From Deltaproteobacteria bacterium (GTDB lineage: Bacteria > Desulfobacterota > Syntrophia > Syntrophales > UBA2210): 64,000 nucleotides of DNA. The position numbers and the translations under genes are program-made. The DNA lies in assembly GCA_016933965.1 (NCBI GenBank), contig JAFGTS010000003.1, positions 34,021 through 98,020 on the forward strand, in the 5' to 3' direction. Below are positions 53,432 to 62,900 of this stretch, piece after piece. Below the pieces are notes generated by a model. That model worked only from the letters and a program-made list of their open reading frames with translations. It ran no database searches and was not told the origin of the DNA. Numbering within the stretch: position 1 is the stretch's first letter; every line of letters starts with the position of its first letter.

Positions 53432-54649
53432 CTACACGTGTGTCAGCGCACGCACCGGGTCCAGCCTTGCGGCCTTGAAGGCGGGATAGAGGGCCGCAAG
53501 GAGGGAGACAAACCACATGACGATGACAGGCTTCGCGATACCCTGAACGGTCAGGATGGCCCGCCACTGGGCATTGATAACGATGCCCGCCGTGTTGAAA
53601 TCTTCGGCAAAGGCCGTGAAGTCTATCGGATTGTACTGAAAATACAGTGAAAGGAGAATTCCGATGACACCACCCATCAGGGAACTGATAAGGCCCAGGA
53701 CCAGCGCCTCGGCGGCGACGTCCGTTATGATCCGCCAGGGAGAGGTCCCGATGGCCTTGAGCAGACCGAACTCCGGGATGCGTTCAAAGGTTGCCATGAG
53801 CATGGTGTTCAGTACCCCGAGACCCGCGGCAAGGAAAAAAATTGAGAGAAAGATGACCGTCGTTGCGTCAAAGGTGTTGAGCATGTCGGAAACACTGGGC
53901 ATGAGCTCGCGCCATGTCTTGACCTCATTCGTGCCGGCGGCGGGCTTGATCGTTGCGGCCACCTCCTCGGGGGTCATGGCACCGCGGGTGTTCAATACTA
54001 TTTCATGGTATCCCTCGGGCATGACGAACAGATCCCGGAAGTCGGAGATGTACATGAGCGCCAGGCTTCTATCGAGGGTTTCACCGACGCCCTTGAGGAT
54101 ACCGGTAACGTGCAGGATCTCGTTTCCCAGGGAGCCGTCCGACGCCTGGACGACGGCTATGAGTTCGGTGCCGGTGCCGGCATTGAGCGTTCGGGCCAGC
54201 TTCTTTCCCAGCACCACGTTCATGCCCGGCCCGTCAGGCAGGAACTCACCCCTGAGGAGGTCTCGCGGAATGTTTGACACAATATGTTCCTGTTCGGGAT
54301 GGATCCCCCAGAACTGCACCCCCGCGGATTTTGTTCCGCTGGAAATCAGTCCGAACCCGAAGGCCCGGGGGGACGCGCCGATTCCTTCGGCGTGAGCGCG
54401 GGACAGGATCGCCCGATGATCCTCGATGGTGTCGTAGAATGATCGTTCCGTGCGGTAGTTCTTTTGATGTACCTGGACCTGGCCGACCGTGATGTCAGTC
54501 ACGGAATGTTCCATATCGATGATCATGCCGTGCATGAGCGCGTACGTGACGATTAGAACGGCCGTGCTCAGGGTCATGGCGACCAGTGTTATGACGGTCC
54601 GGCGCATGTTCCGAAGGAGGTTGCGCCATGCAATGCGAAAGGTGTTCAT
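53432..54649 (-). CDS. FtsX/MacB-type ABC permease
   Basis: 405 residues. The opening FRIAWRNLLRNMRRTVITLV, the periplasmic domain and the C-terminal EFGLLKAIGTSPWRIITDVA motif match the neighbouring permease, indicating duplication. It overlaps the LolA-like gene stop by four bases (54646-54649). Together they would form a LolCE-like pair serving a LolA-like carrier. Confidence 0.92.
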   Translation of the reverse strand: MNTFRIAWRNLLRNMRRTVITLVAMTLSTAVLIVTYALMHGMIIDMEHSVTDITVGQVQVHQKNYRTERSFYDTIEDHRAILSRAHAEGIGASPRAFGFGLISSGTKSAGVQFWGIHPEQEHIVSNIPRDLLRGEFLPDGPGMNVVLGKKLARTLNAGTGTELIAVVQASDGSLGNEILHVTGILKGVGETLDRSLALMYISDFRDLFVMPEGYHEIVLNTRGAMTPEEVAATIKPAAGTNEVKTWRELMPSVSDMLNTFDATTVIFLSIFFLAAGLGVLNTMLMATFERIPEFGLLKAIGTSPWRIITDVAAEALVLGLISSLMGGVIGILLSLYFQYNPIDFTAFAEDFNTAGIVINAQWRAILTVQGIAKPVIVMWFVSLLAALYPAFKAARLDPVRALTHV

Positions 54650-55422
54650 GGCATTTCCTCGCTTCTGAGCGTCCGCAGTGAAAAGAACGATTCTTCGATA
54701 TCGATATCAAAGGCGATCTCTTTGTAAACGATCTCGGTGTGCTCGTCGGGTTTGTCCGTGGGATCGATGCGGAGCGTGGCGGGCAGAAGACGCCCCCCCA
54801 TTTCACGTATATCGGAAAAGACCATGGTGCGTACCAGGTCGAGCCGTTCCCCGTAGTAATCGATCTGTATCGGTATCCAGTCGTTTTTTCTTACTGTTAC
54901 CATCACCTTGCCCCAGACCACGGCGGCCTGCGGTTTCGGTATCAGTTCGAGATCGATCACCGCGTCCCCATCCCGCGTTCCGTCGAACGTTATGGAGTGT
55001 GTATAATCATCGGCCATCCGGCTTTCCTTGATCAGGTCGTCGTTGGTAAAATGACTGCCCATCCATGACGCTCCCATCATGGAAGAGGGGATCTTTATCA
55101 CCCGTTTGACCTTGGGAAGGTAGTTCCAGATGTTGTTGCCCGCTTTCAGGGTGGCTGTGCCTTTTTCCTTAAGAGGTGTGAGGATCCTGACCAGGGAGTG
55201 ATCCTTTCCCATGGACCAGGCTTCCATGGTCATTTCCCGGGAGTAGTGTTGCGTTACCACCGTCATGGTCATGGTGGCGAAACTTGAGTTTCCCCGGAAA
55301 AGGTCATCCACGTGATTCAGGATGTCTTCCGACGTGACGGTCTTCGGTTCAGCCGATGCGATGGGTGAAAGGGATCCGGCACACAGAACGATCAACATGA
55401 AAAGCGTGAGTCTTCGTTTCAT
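54646..55422 (-). CDS. LolA-like periplasmic protein (outer membrane lipoprotein-sorting protein family)
   Basis: 258 residues with a signal peptide (about 1-24, cleavage after IASA). The body has the antiparallel-sheet pattern of the LolA/LolB-like fold: SMGKDHSLVRILTPLKEKGT, NIWNYLPKVKRVIKIPSSMM and the IELELIPK-type strand pair. These match the 'outer membrane lipoprotein-sorting protein' family that often accompanies ABC and RND exporters. It is the first gene of a five-gene operon and overlaps the first permease gene. It may carry a lipid or lipoprotein across the periplasm. Confidence 0.85.
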   Translation of the reverse strand: MKRRLTLFMLIVLCAGSLSPIASAEPKTVTSEDILNHVDDLFRGNSSFATMTMTVVTQHYSREMTMEAWSMGKDHSLVRILTPLKEKGTATLKAGNNIWNYLPKVKRVIKIPSSMMGASWMGSHFTNDDLIKESRMADDYTHSITFDGTRDGDAVIDLELIPKPQAAVVWGKVMVTVRKNDWIPIQIDYYGERLDLVRTMVFSDIREMGGRLLPATLRIDPTDKPDEHTEIVYKEIAFDIDIEESFFSLRTLRSEEMP

Positions 55423-55666
55423 GATGCTTCCTGTATAGAGTGGTGAGGCGTGACCTCAATTCGTTGTATGCTATCATATTGTAATTCTTATCTCTAAGGA
55501 AAAACACACTGCTTCCGTCTCACGCCCTGTACCCCACGATGCATCTATCGGCCTGTTACTGTCAGAAGACAAGTTTTCTATTGACAGACCATGAAATGAT
55601 TGAAAAGAAAGTCTAAACTGAGTTGTGTCAGTCTCGAGTCAATTCCCACCATGAAAGGAGATCGGC

Positions 55667-57238
55667 GTGAATAAGCGAAATCAGCTCAATCTGTATTCCA
55701 TTCCCCTCTCTGCAGGTTTGAAAAACCAGGGGACGGCAAGAAGGGACCGGTTGGCGATCATCGACGGTCCGTCCGGTGAAACCATCACTTACGGTGCCTT
55801 ATATGAGCGTGTTCCCCGCATCGCTTGGTGGCTGACCAATCATGGTATCGGCTACGGTGACAGGGTGGCCTGCCTTTCGCTGAACAGCAAGGCCTATATA
55901 GAGTTTCTTTACGCGCTGGCATGGATCGGTGCTGTCGCCGTTCCCATCAACATCAGGCTGAATCCCAGGGAAATGACCCACATTCTCCTTGATTCCGGAG
56001 CCAGGGGGATCTTTTCATGTGCCTTCTTCGTGGAAGTGGCGGAGCAGTTAACCAGTGACATACCTGCCATAGAACTGAAGATCGTCGCGGCCGACCCCCG
56101 GGAAGGATGGGCGACATTTGACGAACTTATTGACGAAGGAAACGATAGTGCGCCGATTTCTGAAGACGTGACGGGAGAAACGCTGTTCATGTTGCTGTAC
56201 ACCAGCGGTACCACGGGAGAGGCCAAGGGATGCATGGTTCCCCAGCGCGTCTGGACCGCATACGCCGTTAACATGGCAACCTGTTTTCAGATGGGCTGCG
56301 ACGATGTCTACCTCGGATTCCTCCCGTATTTCCATGTCGCCGGATTTGGTACGGCCATCTCCCAGCTGCTCCTCGGCGGAACCCTGGTGACCATCGCCAT
56401 ACCCGACCCGCCGACCATGTATGATCTCATCGAAAAGCACCGGGTCACCTTCATGTTCCTCGTTCCCGGCATTTCCGCCGCGTTTCTGTATCATGACGCG
56501 CGGAAGGGAAAAGACGTGTCGTCACTGAAGGTCTTTATCGGAGGTGCCGGCGGGGAAAAACTCGAATTCATCAATGACGCAGAGGAATTCCTTGGCGCGC
56601 GGTACTACGGGATCTATGGCCAGACGGAATCCGGTGGGAAGGTTACTTGGGTTGATTCCGATATGATCCGTGAAAATTCTCTGTCCTACGGGTACGTCAT
56701 GCCCTTTTTCGACTATCGCATCGTCGACGAGAAGGACACCGAGGTGGAACCGGGGACCGCGGGTGAACTCTGCCTCCGGGGAACTCCGGTGATGCAGGGA
56801 TACTGGAACCTGCCGGAAGCCACCGCTGAAACGCTGAAAAACGACTGGCACCATACGGGTGATCTCTTCATGCAAATGGAGAACGGGCAGGTACGAATGG
56901 TGGACCGGAGCAAATACCTGATAAAAACCGGTGGTGAGAACGTCTATCCCCAGGAAGTGGAAATGGTCCTTCTCCGACATGATGCCATCGCCGATGCTGC
57001 CGTGATCGGCATACGGGACGATACCTGGGGAGAGACCGTAAAGGCCTTTGTCGTATTCAAAGAGGGTATGACGCTCTCACGCCTGGAGATCGATGCCTGG
57101 GTAAGGGAATCCATTGCCGGGTATAAAGTGCCTCGCTATATCGATTTCGTCGATCACCTGCCCCGTAACGCGTCGGGCAAAGTGTTAAAACACGAACTCA
57201 AGGGATGGGAAACGACACCTGAACAAAGAGTGAAATAA
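55667..57238 (+). CDS. AMP-dependent acyl-CoA synthetase/ligase
   Basis: 523 residues from GTG 55667, with AAAGGAG ahead. The phosphate-binding motif LLYTSGTTGEAKG (about 175-187), YGIYGQTESGG, TGDLFMQMENGQVRMVDRSK and the C-terminal PRNASGKVLKHELKG with the catalytic Lys are all present. It activates a fatty or aromatic acid to its CoA ester via an acyl-AMP. The substrate is not clear; the neighbouring LolA-like operon is divergent and the gene stands alone. An imperfect inverted repeat (CTGTCA and TGACAG, about 55559-55587) upstream may be an operator. Confidence 0.92.
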   Translation: MNKRNQLNLYSIPLSAGLKNQGTARRDRLAIIDGPSGETITYGALYERVPRIAWWLTNHGIGYGDRVACLSLNSKAYIEFLYALAWIGAVAVPINIRLNPREMTHILLDSGARGIFSCAFFVEVAEQLTSDIPAIELKIVAADPREGWATFDELIDEGNDSAPISEDVTGETLFMLLYTSGTTGEAKGCMVPQRVWTAYAVNMATCFQMGCDDVYLGFLPYFHVAGFGTAISQLLLGGTLVTIAIPDPPTMYDLIEKHRVTFMFLVPGISAAFLYHDARKGKDVSSLKVFIGGAGGEKLEFINDAEEFLGARYYGIYGQTESGGKVTWVDSDMIRENSLSYGYVMPFFDYRIVDEKDTEVEPGTAGELCLRGTPVMQGYWNLPEATAETLKNDWHHTGDLFMQMENGQVRMVDRSKYLIKTGGENVYPQEVEMVLLRHDAIADAAVIGIRDDTWGETVKAFVVFKEGMTLSRLEIDAWVRESIAGYKVPRYIDFVDHLPRNASGKVLKHELKGWETTPEQRVK

Positions 57239-57440
57239 AAAAAGGGGTCAGGTCCTCCAATATGACATGATATGAGTTGTCCCGGCTTGCACGTAATTTG
57301 ACAGACAATGTCAAATGAACGGGATTCTGTTTAGATTATCACATGGACGCATGCGCAATCCCTGGGGTGTTTCACAAAATTTGGTAATCGTTCATCTTTA
57401 ATTTCTTGTGATACATGCCGATGTCAGATCCGTCTGACCT

Positions 57441-58460
57441 TTAATCCGGCACCCCCGGCACGGGGGGGAGTTCCTGTTTTATGTTCTCCTCGACCATATC
57501 GGTCATTTTATCCTCTAAGATGGTATCCTGCTGATTGTCAATGGACGTCACGTCTCTTTTGATAAGTTCATCCTTTACGACGTCTGTAAAGGAAGGACTG
57601 ACCGCACCGGTCCCTTCGGCGGGCAACTCCGGCGGCACCAGCGATGCGGGAGGAAGGAGTATGCCGCCCACCGGCGGTGCTGCAGGTTTCTTTGCTGTTT
57701 CTTCGACGGCAGCGGCCCTGGTTTCTGCTGGGGCGCTTGGGGGAGCGATCCTAAATTCTTCAAGCATCCGCTCGATCTCTTCAGGCATTACCTTCATCGC
57801 TGCCGAGGGGCGTTCTCCTATCTTGATGATCGTCCTTTCGTAATCAAAGAGTAACACAGGTTTTTCATCAGGATAGGCAAGGCTCGCCACAGCAATTGAT
57901 GTATCTTTCAGTGCTGTCGTCTCGGTAAGTTGAGGCGTCGCCCCCACGATGAAATCGGACCCTCTTACGCCAATAATAGCCGTCTCGGTCTTAACTTTAA
58001 AATCGAAGCTTCCGGGGCCGATGAACTTTGTGACAAGGAACCGCACCCTGCCCACACTCATGTCCATAAAAGAGGAGCGCGTGTTTTCCGCCCGGTCATA
58101 CATGCTCTGGGTAATGACGAGATGTGTCTCCGATGAGAGGAGTATCTGGCTGCCGTCATTGAGGGCAAACTGCAACTTCCCGCCCTCGCCGGTGATGAGC
58201 AGGTCTCCTTTGAAGAGCGGCAGATCCTTCGCGGCCCGGTAGCCGATCTTTGAATCGGCATGGATCAGGAGCGCCTCGCCTTCCACCATATGCACACTGC
58301 CGACCGGTGCGCCCAGCCCCGGAACGAAGGTGTCCTGTATCACCAGCCCGGAGGGCACCAGGGTATCCGACGGACCGCTTCCTGCCGCCGCCATGGTAGC
58401 GAAGCACACCAACCATACTCCGACTGCAGCCACGATGAACATCTTTCCCGATATTTTCAT
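57441..58460 (-). CDS. FecR-domain secreted protein
   Basis: 339 residues with a signal peptide (about 1-26, cleavage after MAAA). The FecR domain (about 60-180) has GEALLIHADSKIGYRAAKD, LFKGDLLITGEGGKLQFALN and TAIIGVRGSDFIVGA. A Pro/Ala-rich linker follows, then a helical, acidic C-terminus. Stand-alone FecR-like proteins without a sigma factor are often found with surface-protein export loci in this group. It is the last gene of a three-gene unit with a TPR-barrel protein and a giant repeat protein. A role in export or anchoring is inferred. Confidence 0.8.
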   Translation of the reverse strand: MKISGKMFIVAAVGVWLVCFATMAAAGSGPSDTLVPSGLVIQDTFVPGLGAPVGSVHMVEGEALLIHADSKIGYRAAKDLPLFKGDLLITGEGGKLQFALNDGSQILLSSETHLVITQSMYDRAENTRSSFMDMSVGRVRFLVTKFIGPGSFDFKVKTETAIIGVRGSDFIVGATPQLTETTALKDTSIAVASLAYPDEKPVLLFDYERTIIKIGERPSAAMKVMPEEIERMLEEFRIAPPSAPAETRAAAVEETAKKPAAPPVGGILLPPASLVPPELPAEGTGAVSPSFTDVVKDELIKRDVTSIDNQQDTILEDKMTDMVEENIKQELPPVPGVPD

Positions 58461-58472
58461 AGTCCTGCTCCT

Positions 58473-59960
58473 TTAATATCGCGCAATGAGGGAGAGCGTG
58501 GTGACACTTCTGTGATAGGTATAGAAATCGATATTGGAATCATTGCCGGTATAGGTAAAATCACCCGCCAGCGAAAGCCATGTATAGCAGAGGTTCTTCT
58601 CTACCGAGAGCGATGCCTGCCATTTGGTATCCTCCCGCGTGATGCCGAAGACGGTATCGTCCTTTTCGAACTCCTTCCTGAAGTACTTCCCGACGGCACT
58701 CGCCTTCCAGCCTCCGGTCAACACGAGGGTGACTCCCAGCTTCAGCCGTAGCTGTCCGTAATCGTTATCCTCGTCACGGGCATTATTGCTTTCATAGGCG
58801 ATGCCCCCCAGCAGGTAGCTTCCCTGCTCGCTGATCCGGTAAAAGGCATCGAGCGTCCCCTCAGCGGTCTTCCCGTCCTTTCCGTCATCCACGAAATGAT
58901 TGTTGCGGTAGTAGCTCCCGGTAACCTTGGCGATGAGCCGGTCGTTCACGTTCCAGAGCGCTTCGGGCCGCACCTGGTGGCGCATGAGGTAACTGTCGGC
59001 ATCCAGCCAGTAGTACTGGGGCAGGTAGGTGAGTCCCAGTGTAACGGGATACCTGCGCCAGCTGACATAGAACTGGCCCAGGCTCGTGATAAGATCGTAG
59101 TCGCTCAGATCGCTGTACTCGGTTTGGTAATGGGTGTAGCCGATACCCCCCCTCCAGGTATCGGTGCGGAGAAGGTCGTAGGTCCCGGAAACATATCCCT
59201 GGAGGAGCCAGTCGTCTTCATCGGCGTACACATCCTCATCGACCGGTTCGAGCACCACGTTGCTGTCGTACTGGATACCGATCTTTCCGTACAGGTCATA
59301 TGCCCGCTCGCGTGCCTTGTACAGCTCCAGCCATGACAGGGCATACGCCTTCAGCAGATCGTCTTCCGCCATCCCGGCGACATACCTGAAGTGCTCCTGT
59401 GCCCGTACCTCATCACCGCTTTTTGCCCGGCATATGCCGGCGTAGTAGGCGCAGTGTACCTTCAACGTGGGGCTCTGTTCGCCGGCCTCATCGAACCAGG
59501 GAAGCGCCGCGCTGTACCGTTTCTGCATGTAGAGGCAGATCCCGGCATAATAGCGGGCCGACACGTTTGACGGGTCCCGCTTCGCCGCCTGGATAAAAAG
59601 GTCGGCAGCCGGACCGTGCTTTCCCAGCCGGTAGTAAAGCATGGCCCTGTCATAGGCAAGGCCGGGCACCGGGGAGTTCATTGTCGCGGCCCAGTCAAGA
59701 TAACGGGAAGCCTCATCGAACTGCTCCAGTGCCATATGGGTTTTCCCCAGATAGTGATAAACGGCCCGCCGGTCGGCGCCGGTAACCAGCGCCTTGTTAA
59801 AATATTCCACCGCCTCATCATACTTTCCGCTCTCATAGGCGAACACCCCGAGATCAAAATGGGTGTTGCCCGCTTCCGACGCCGCGCCCGCGGGCAGTGC
59901 TGCCGCGATAACGGAGAGGATGACAATGACAACGTGAAACACGTTCCGTGTATGATGCAT
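58473..59960 (-). CDS. TPR plus outer-membrane beta-barrel protein
   Basis: 495 residues with a signal peptide (about 1-26, cleavage after AGAA). Residues about 30-215 contain TPR units (FDLGVFAYESGKYDEAVEYF, YHYLGKTHMALEQFDEASRY). From about 225 to the end, amphipathic strands typical of an outer-membrane barrel lead to the terminal LSLIARY. A periplasmic TPR domain on a barrel is the plan of Slam-type (DUF560) and other exporters. The closeness to Slam itself is not established. It lies 12 bp before the FecR gene and 24 bp after the giant gene, so the three are co-transcribed. Confidence 0.75.
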   Translation of the reverse strand: MHHTRNVFHVVIVILSVIAAALPAGAASEAGNTHFDLGVFAYESGKYDEAVEYFNKALVTGADRRAVYHYLGKTHMALEQFDEASRYLDWAATMNSPVPGLAYDRAMLYYRLGKHGPAADLFIQAAKRDPSNVSARYYAGICLYMQKRYSAALPWFDEAGEQSPTLKVHCAYYAGICRAKSGDEVRAQEHFRYVAGMAEDDLLKAYALSWLELYKARERAYDLYGKIGIQYDSNVVLEPVDEDVYADEDDWLLQGYVSGTYDLLRTDTWRGGIGYTHYQTEYSDLSDYDLITSLGQFYVSWRRYPVTLGLTYLPQYYWLDADSYLMRHQVRPEALWNVNDRLIAKVTGSYYRNNHFVDDGKDGKTAEGTLDAFYRISEQGSYLLGGIAYESNNARDEDNDYGQLRLKLGVTLVLTGGWKASAVGKYFRKEFEKDDTVFGITREDTKWQASLSVEKNLCYTWLSLAGDFTYTGNDSNIDFYTYHRSVTTLSLIARY

Positions 59961-59984
59961 GTGCGCTCCCCTTTATGAATTCAT

Positions 59985-62900
59985 TTACGGTGCTTCCGTC
60001 GTGGTAATAAAGCATCCTCCTTCCCCGTCTTTCGAGGAGAAGTATGCGCTGCCGCCGGTCAATCCGCCCGGCGGCGGGGGTGGGGTATCACTTACCTCGG
60101 CAACGGCAACGGCAGGGGTGAGGCCCCAGGCTTTCACCACCTTTGCCGTCTCCTTCATCATCTGCCTGACATAGAACTTCGTGATCGAGTTTTCAGCCAT
60201 ATGGGCATCGGCGGGGAACCGGAGCCACACGTTGGATGTACGCGCCTTCACCCAGTACCCGGTATGAGCCTCCAGCTCCGTCGTGTCGGCATAATATGCT
60301 CCCGACTCCCACCGCCAGAGCCGCGTATCGATCATGGTGTTTTCGTCCGGGAGATCACCGATGCGCGTGGGGCCCTGGATGACCGTTCCCCCGGCGTCAT
60401 ACTCCAGCACCTGGACGTCCTCCCATCGGTACGAGGCGCTGTTCGGGGGTCCGATCATGTTCCAGCCGTTCGCCGCTGCCTCGTTATACTGCAATGGGAC
60501 GTCGATATCTACGTTCAGGCTGACCGTAATACCGTGGACCGACGGCGTATACCCGACCCGGGCAAGGAGCCAGTATGAACTGCCGGGCCTGATGACGAGG
60601 TCGGGGTCACCGTACTCGTGGTATGCCTCCAGCAACGGATCGTAGGCGGCGAAACGCAGCATCGCGGTGTCCGGCTCCGTGCAGAAAATGCTCGCTGCCT
60701 CTGGGTCATAGGGCCACACGGTGAAAGACACCATGCGATAGTCCTCAGAAACGGCTCCTGACGGGACCGATACCGTGGTGTCCACCGTGGGGGGACCGAT
60801 GAAGAAGGTTCGTTCATTTGACCATGTCACCAGACCGCTGCCCGCATCCACGTACCCCACTTTCCAGGCATACTCAAGGCCCGCGCACAGACCGGTGATG
60901 GTGTGCTGCGTCAGGTCGGTGGATGAGGTGATCTCATACTCGCAGGCGGGATGGTCGATCCGCCGGATGGACCACCGGGACTCCACGTGCGCGTCACCTT
61001 CAGGATCATCATAGGGGCCGGCGGTCAGGGTGATGAGGTCTCTCGTGTCAAGGGCGGCGCCATCCTCGGGACTTGTCAGGCGCGGCGTTGCAGGGGGACG
61101 GTTGTAGCGTATGGTGATGGTACAGGTATCCTGGCCGAGGAGACCGCCGTCATCCGTCACGGTAAGGGTAAAGGTCAGGACGTTCGCACCGTCTTCATAG
61201 AGAGGAGCAGTACATACCGGGGTTGCCGACGCAATGTCGGAAAGGAGCACGGAAGGGCCTGCCGTCTGTTCCCAGTGATAAGAGACGATCGCGCCGTCGG
61301 GATCATGTGAACTGCTCCCGTCCAGGAACACTTCTGCGTTGGCGTCCACGGTCTGATCGGGGCCGGCGTCGGCTATGGGGGGCAGATTCACATAACTTAC
61401 GTTGACGATACAGACATCCGAGGCCTGGAGTTCCCCGTCATCGGTGACGGTAAGCTCAAAGGTGAGTGCAGCACCGTCCACATCCACCGGAGGTGCGATG
61501 AAGGTGGGGTTCATGTCAAAGGGGTCGGAAAGCGTAACGGGAGGGCCGCCTGTCTGGGTCCACTGCCAGGAGACGATCTCGCCATCGGGATCAGAAGAAT
61601 TACTGCCGTCCAGGGTGACCGGCACGCCCTGGTCCACCAGCTGGTCCGGGCCGGCATCGGCCACGGGGGGCTCGGGCGGAGGCCCGACGGTGAAAACGAC
61701 GTCATCAAAGGCTCCCTGGGACACGAAACAATTTACATGAGCCGTCATGGCAACACCACCGGCCCCACTCGGGATATCGCTGTCCGTCGCTTCCACCATC
61801 CATTCAGCGGGCTCGGGATCTCCCATGTTCCATGCCTTACTGCGCAAGGTATTTCCTTCTGCAGAAAACTTCATGTAGAAGGGTGCTGACAGGTCAAGTG
61901 CCGTAAGATCGTCCTGCACCGCCAGCAGGGTAAACACGCCGCCGCCGAGCTTTCGTATGTCTATGCTGATGTTCCCATAGGTATCGTTGACACCGGTTGC
62001 GTAAAAGTACAGTCCCGATCTGCTGGTCCGCAGACTCAAGACGGGCGCGAAGCAATCTTCCGACGAAAGTTTTTCCACCCGCGCCTGGATCGTACAATCA
62101 TCGGCACTCACGTTGACACCCGCGCCGATCCAGTCGGTATAGTCGTTCCCTTCCGTGTACAGCTGATACCGGTTGTTGACAAAGGTGGCGCTGCTCTCTG
62201 TGCCCTCATCGAGGACGATCCAGCTCTGCTGGCTGCCGCCATTGAAATTATCACTCCAGTTCCCGCCATTCACGCCACTCTGGTCAACGGTGAACGTCTC
62301 ACCGGCGATCGTCATGGTCCCCATCCGGCAGCGTGCGGTGCCGTTGACGTCAACAGAGTAATTGACGGTGCCGTCTCCCGCGCCGCTGCTGCCGGCGGTG
62401 ATGGTGATCCAGGCGTCGTTGCTCACCGCCGTCCAGGGGCAGTCAGCAGGGGTTGTGACATCCACACTCCCCGTGCCTCCTGACGAATCATAGAGTTTAC
62501 CGGCGGGGTTGACAGCATACACGCAGGGGATACCTTCCTGATCCACGGTGAAGGTCTCACCGGCGATGGTCAGGGTGCCCGTTCGTGGTATCGAACTGGT
62601 GTTGGAGGCAACGAGGTATTGGACGGTACCGTTTCCGGTGCCGCTTGCACCGGCGGTGATGGTGATCCAGGCGTCGTTGCTTTCGGCAGTCCAGGGGCCA
62701 CCGGCAGGGGCCGTTACATCCACGCTCCCCGTACCTCCATCGGAGGGGCATGAGCTGTTTTCGGGTGTAATGGGATATGTGCAGTAATAGAGGATCGTGC
62801 CGTAATCCCCCACGGCAAAGACGCCGCTCCCCGCGGTGCCCCAGATGCCCAGGAGGGGTTGGGTCGTTCCGCTCGTCATCGGTGACCAGGTGCTTCCATC

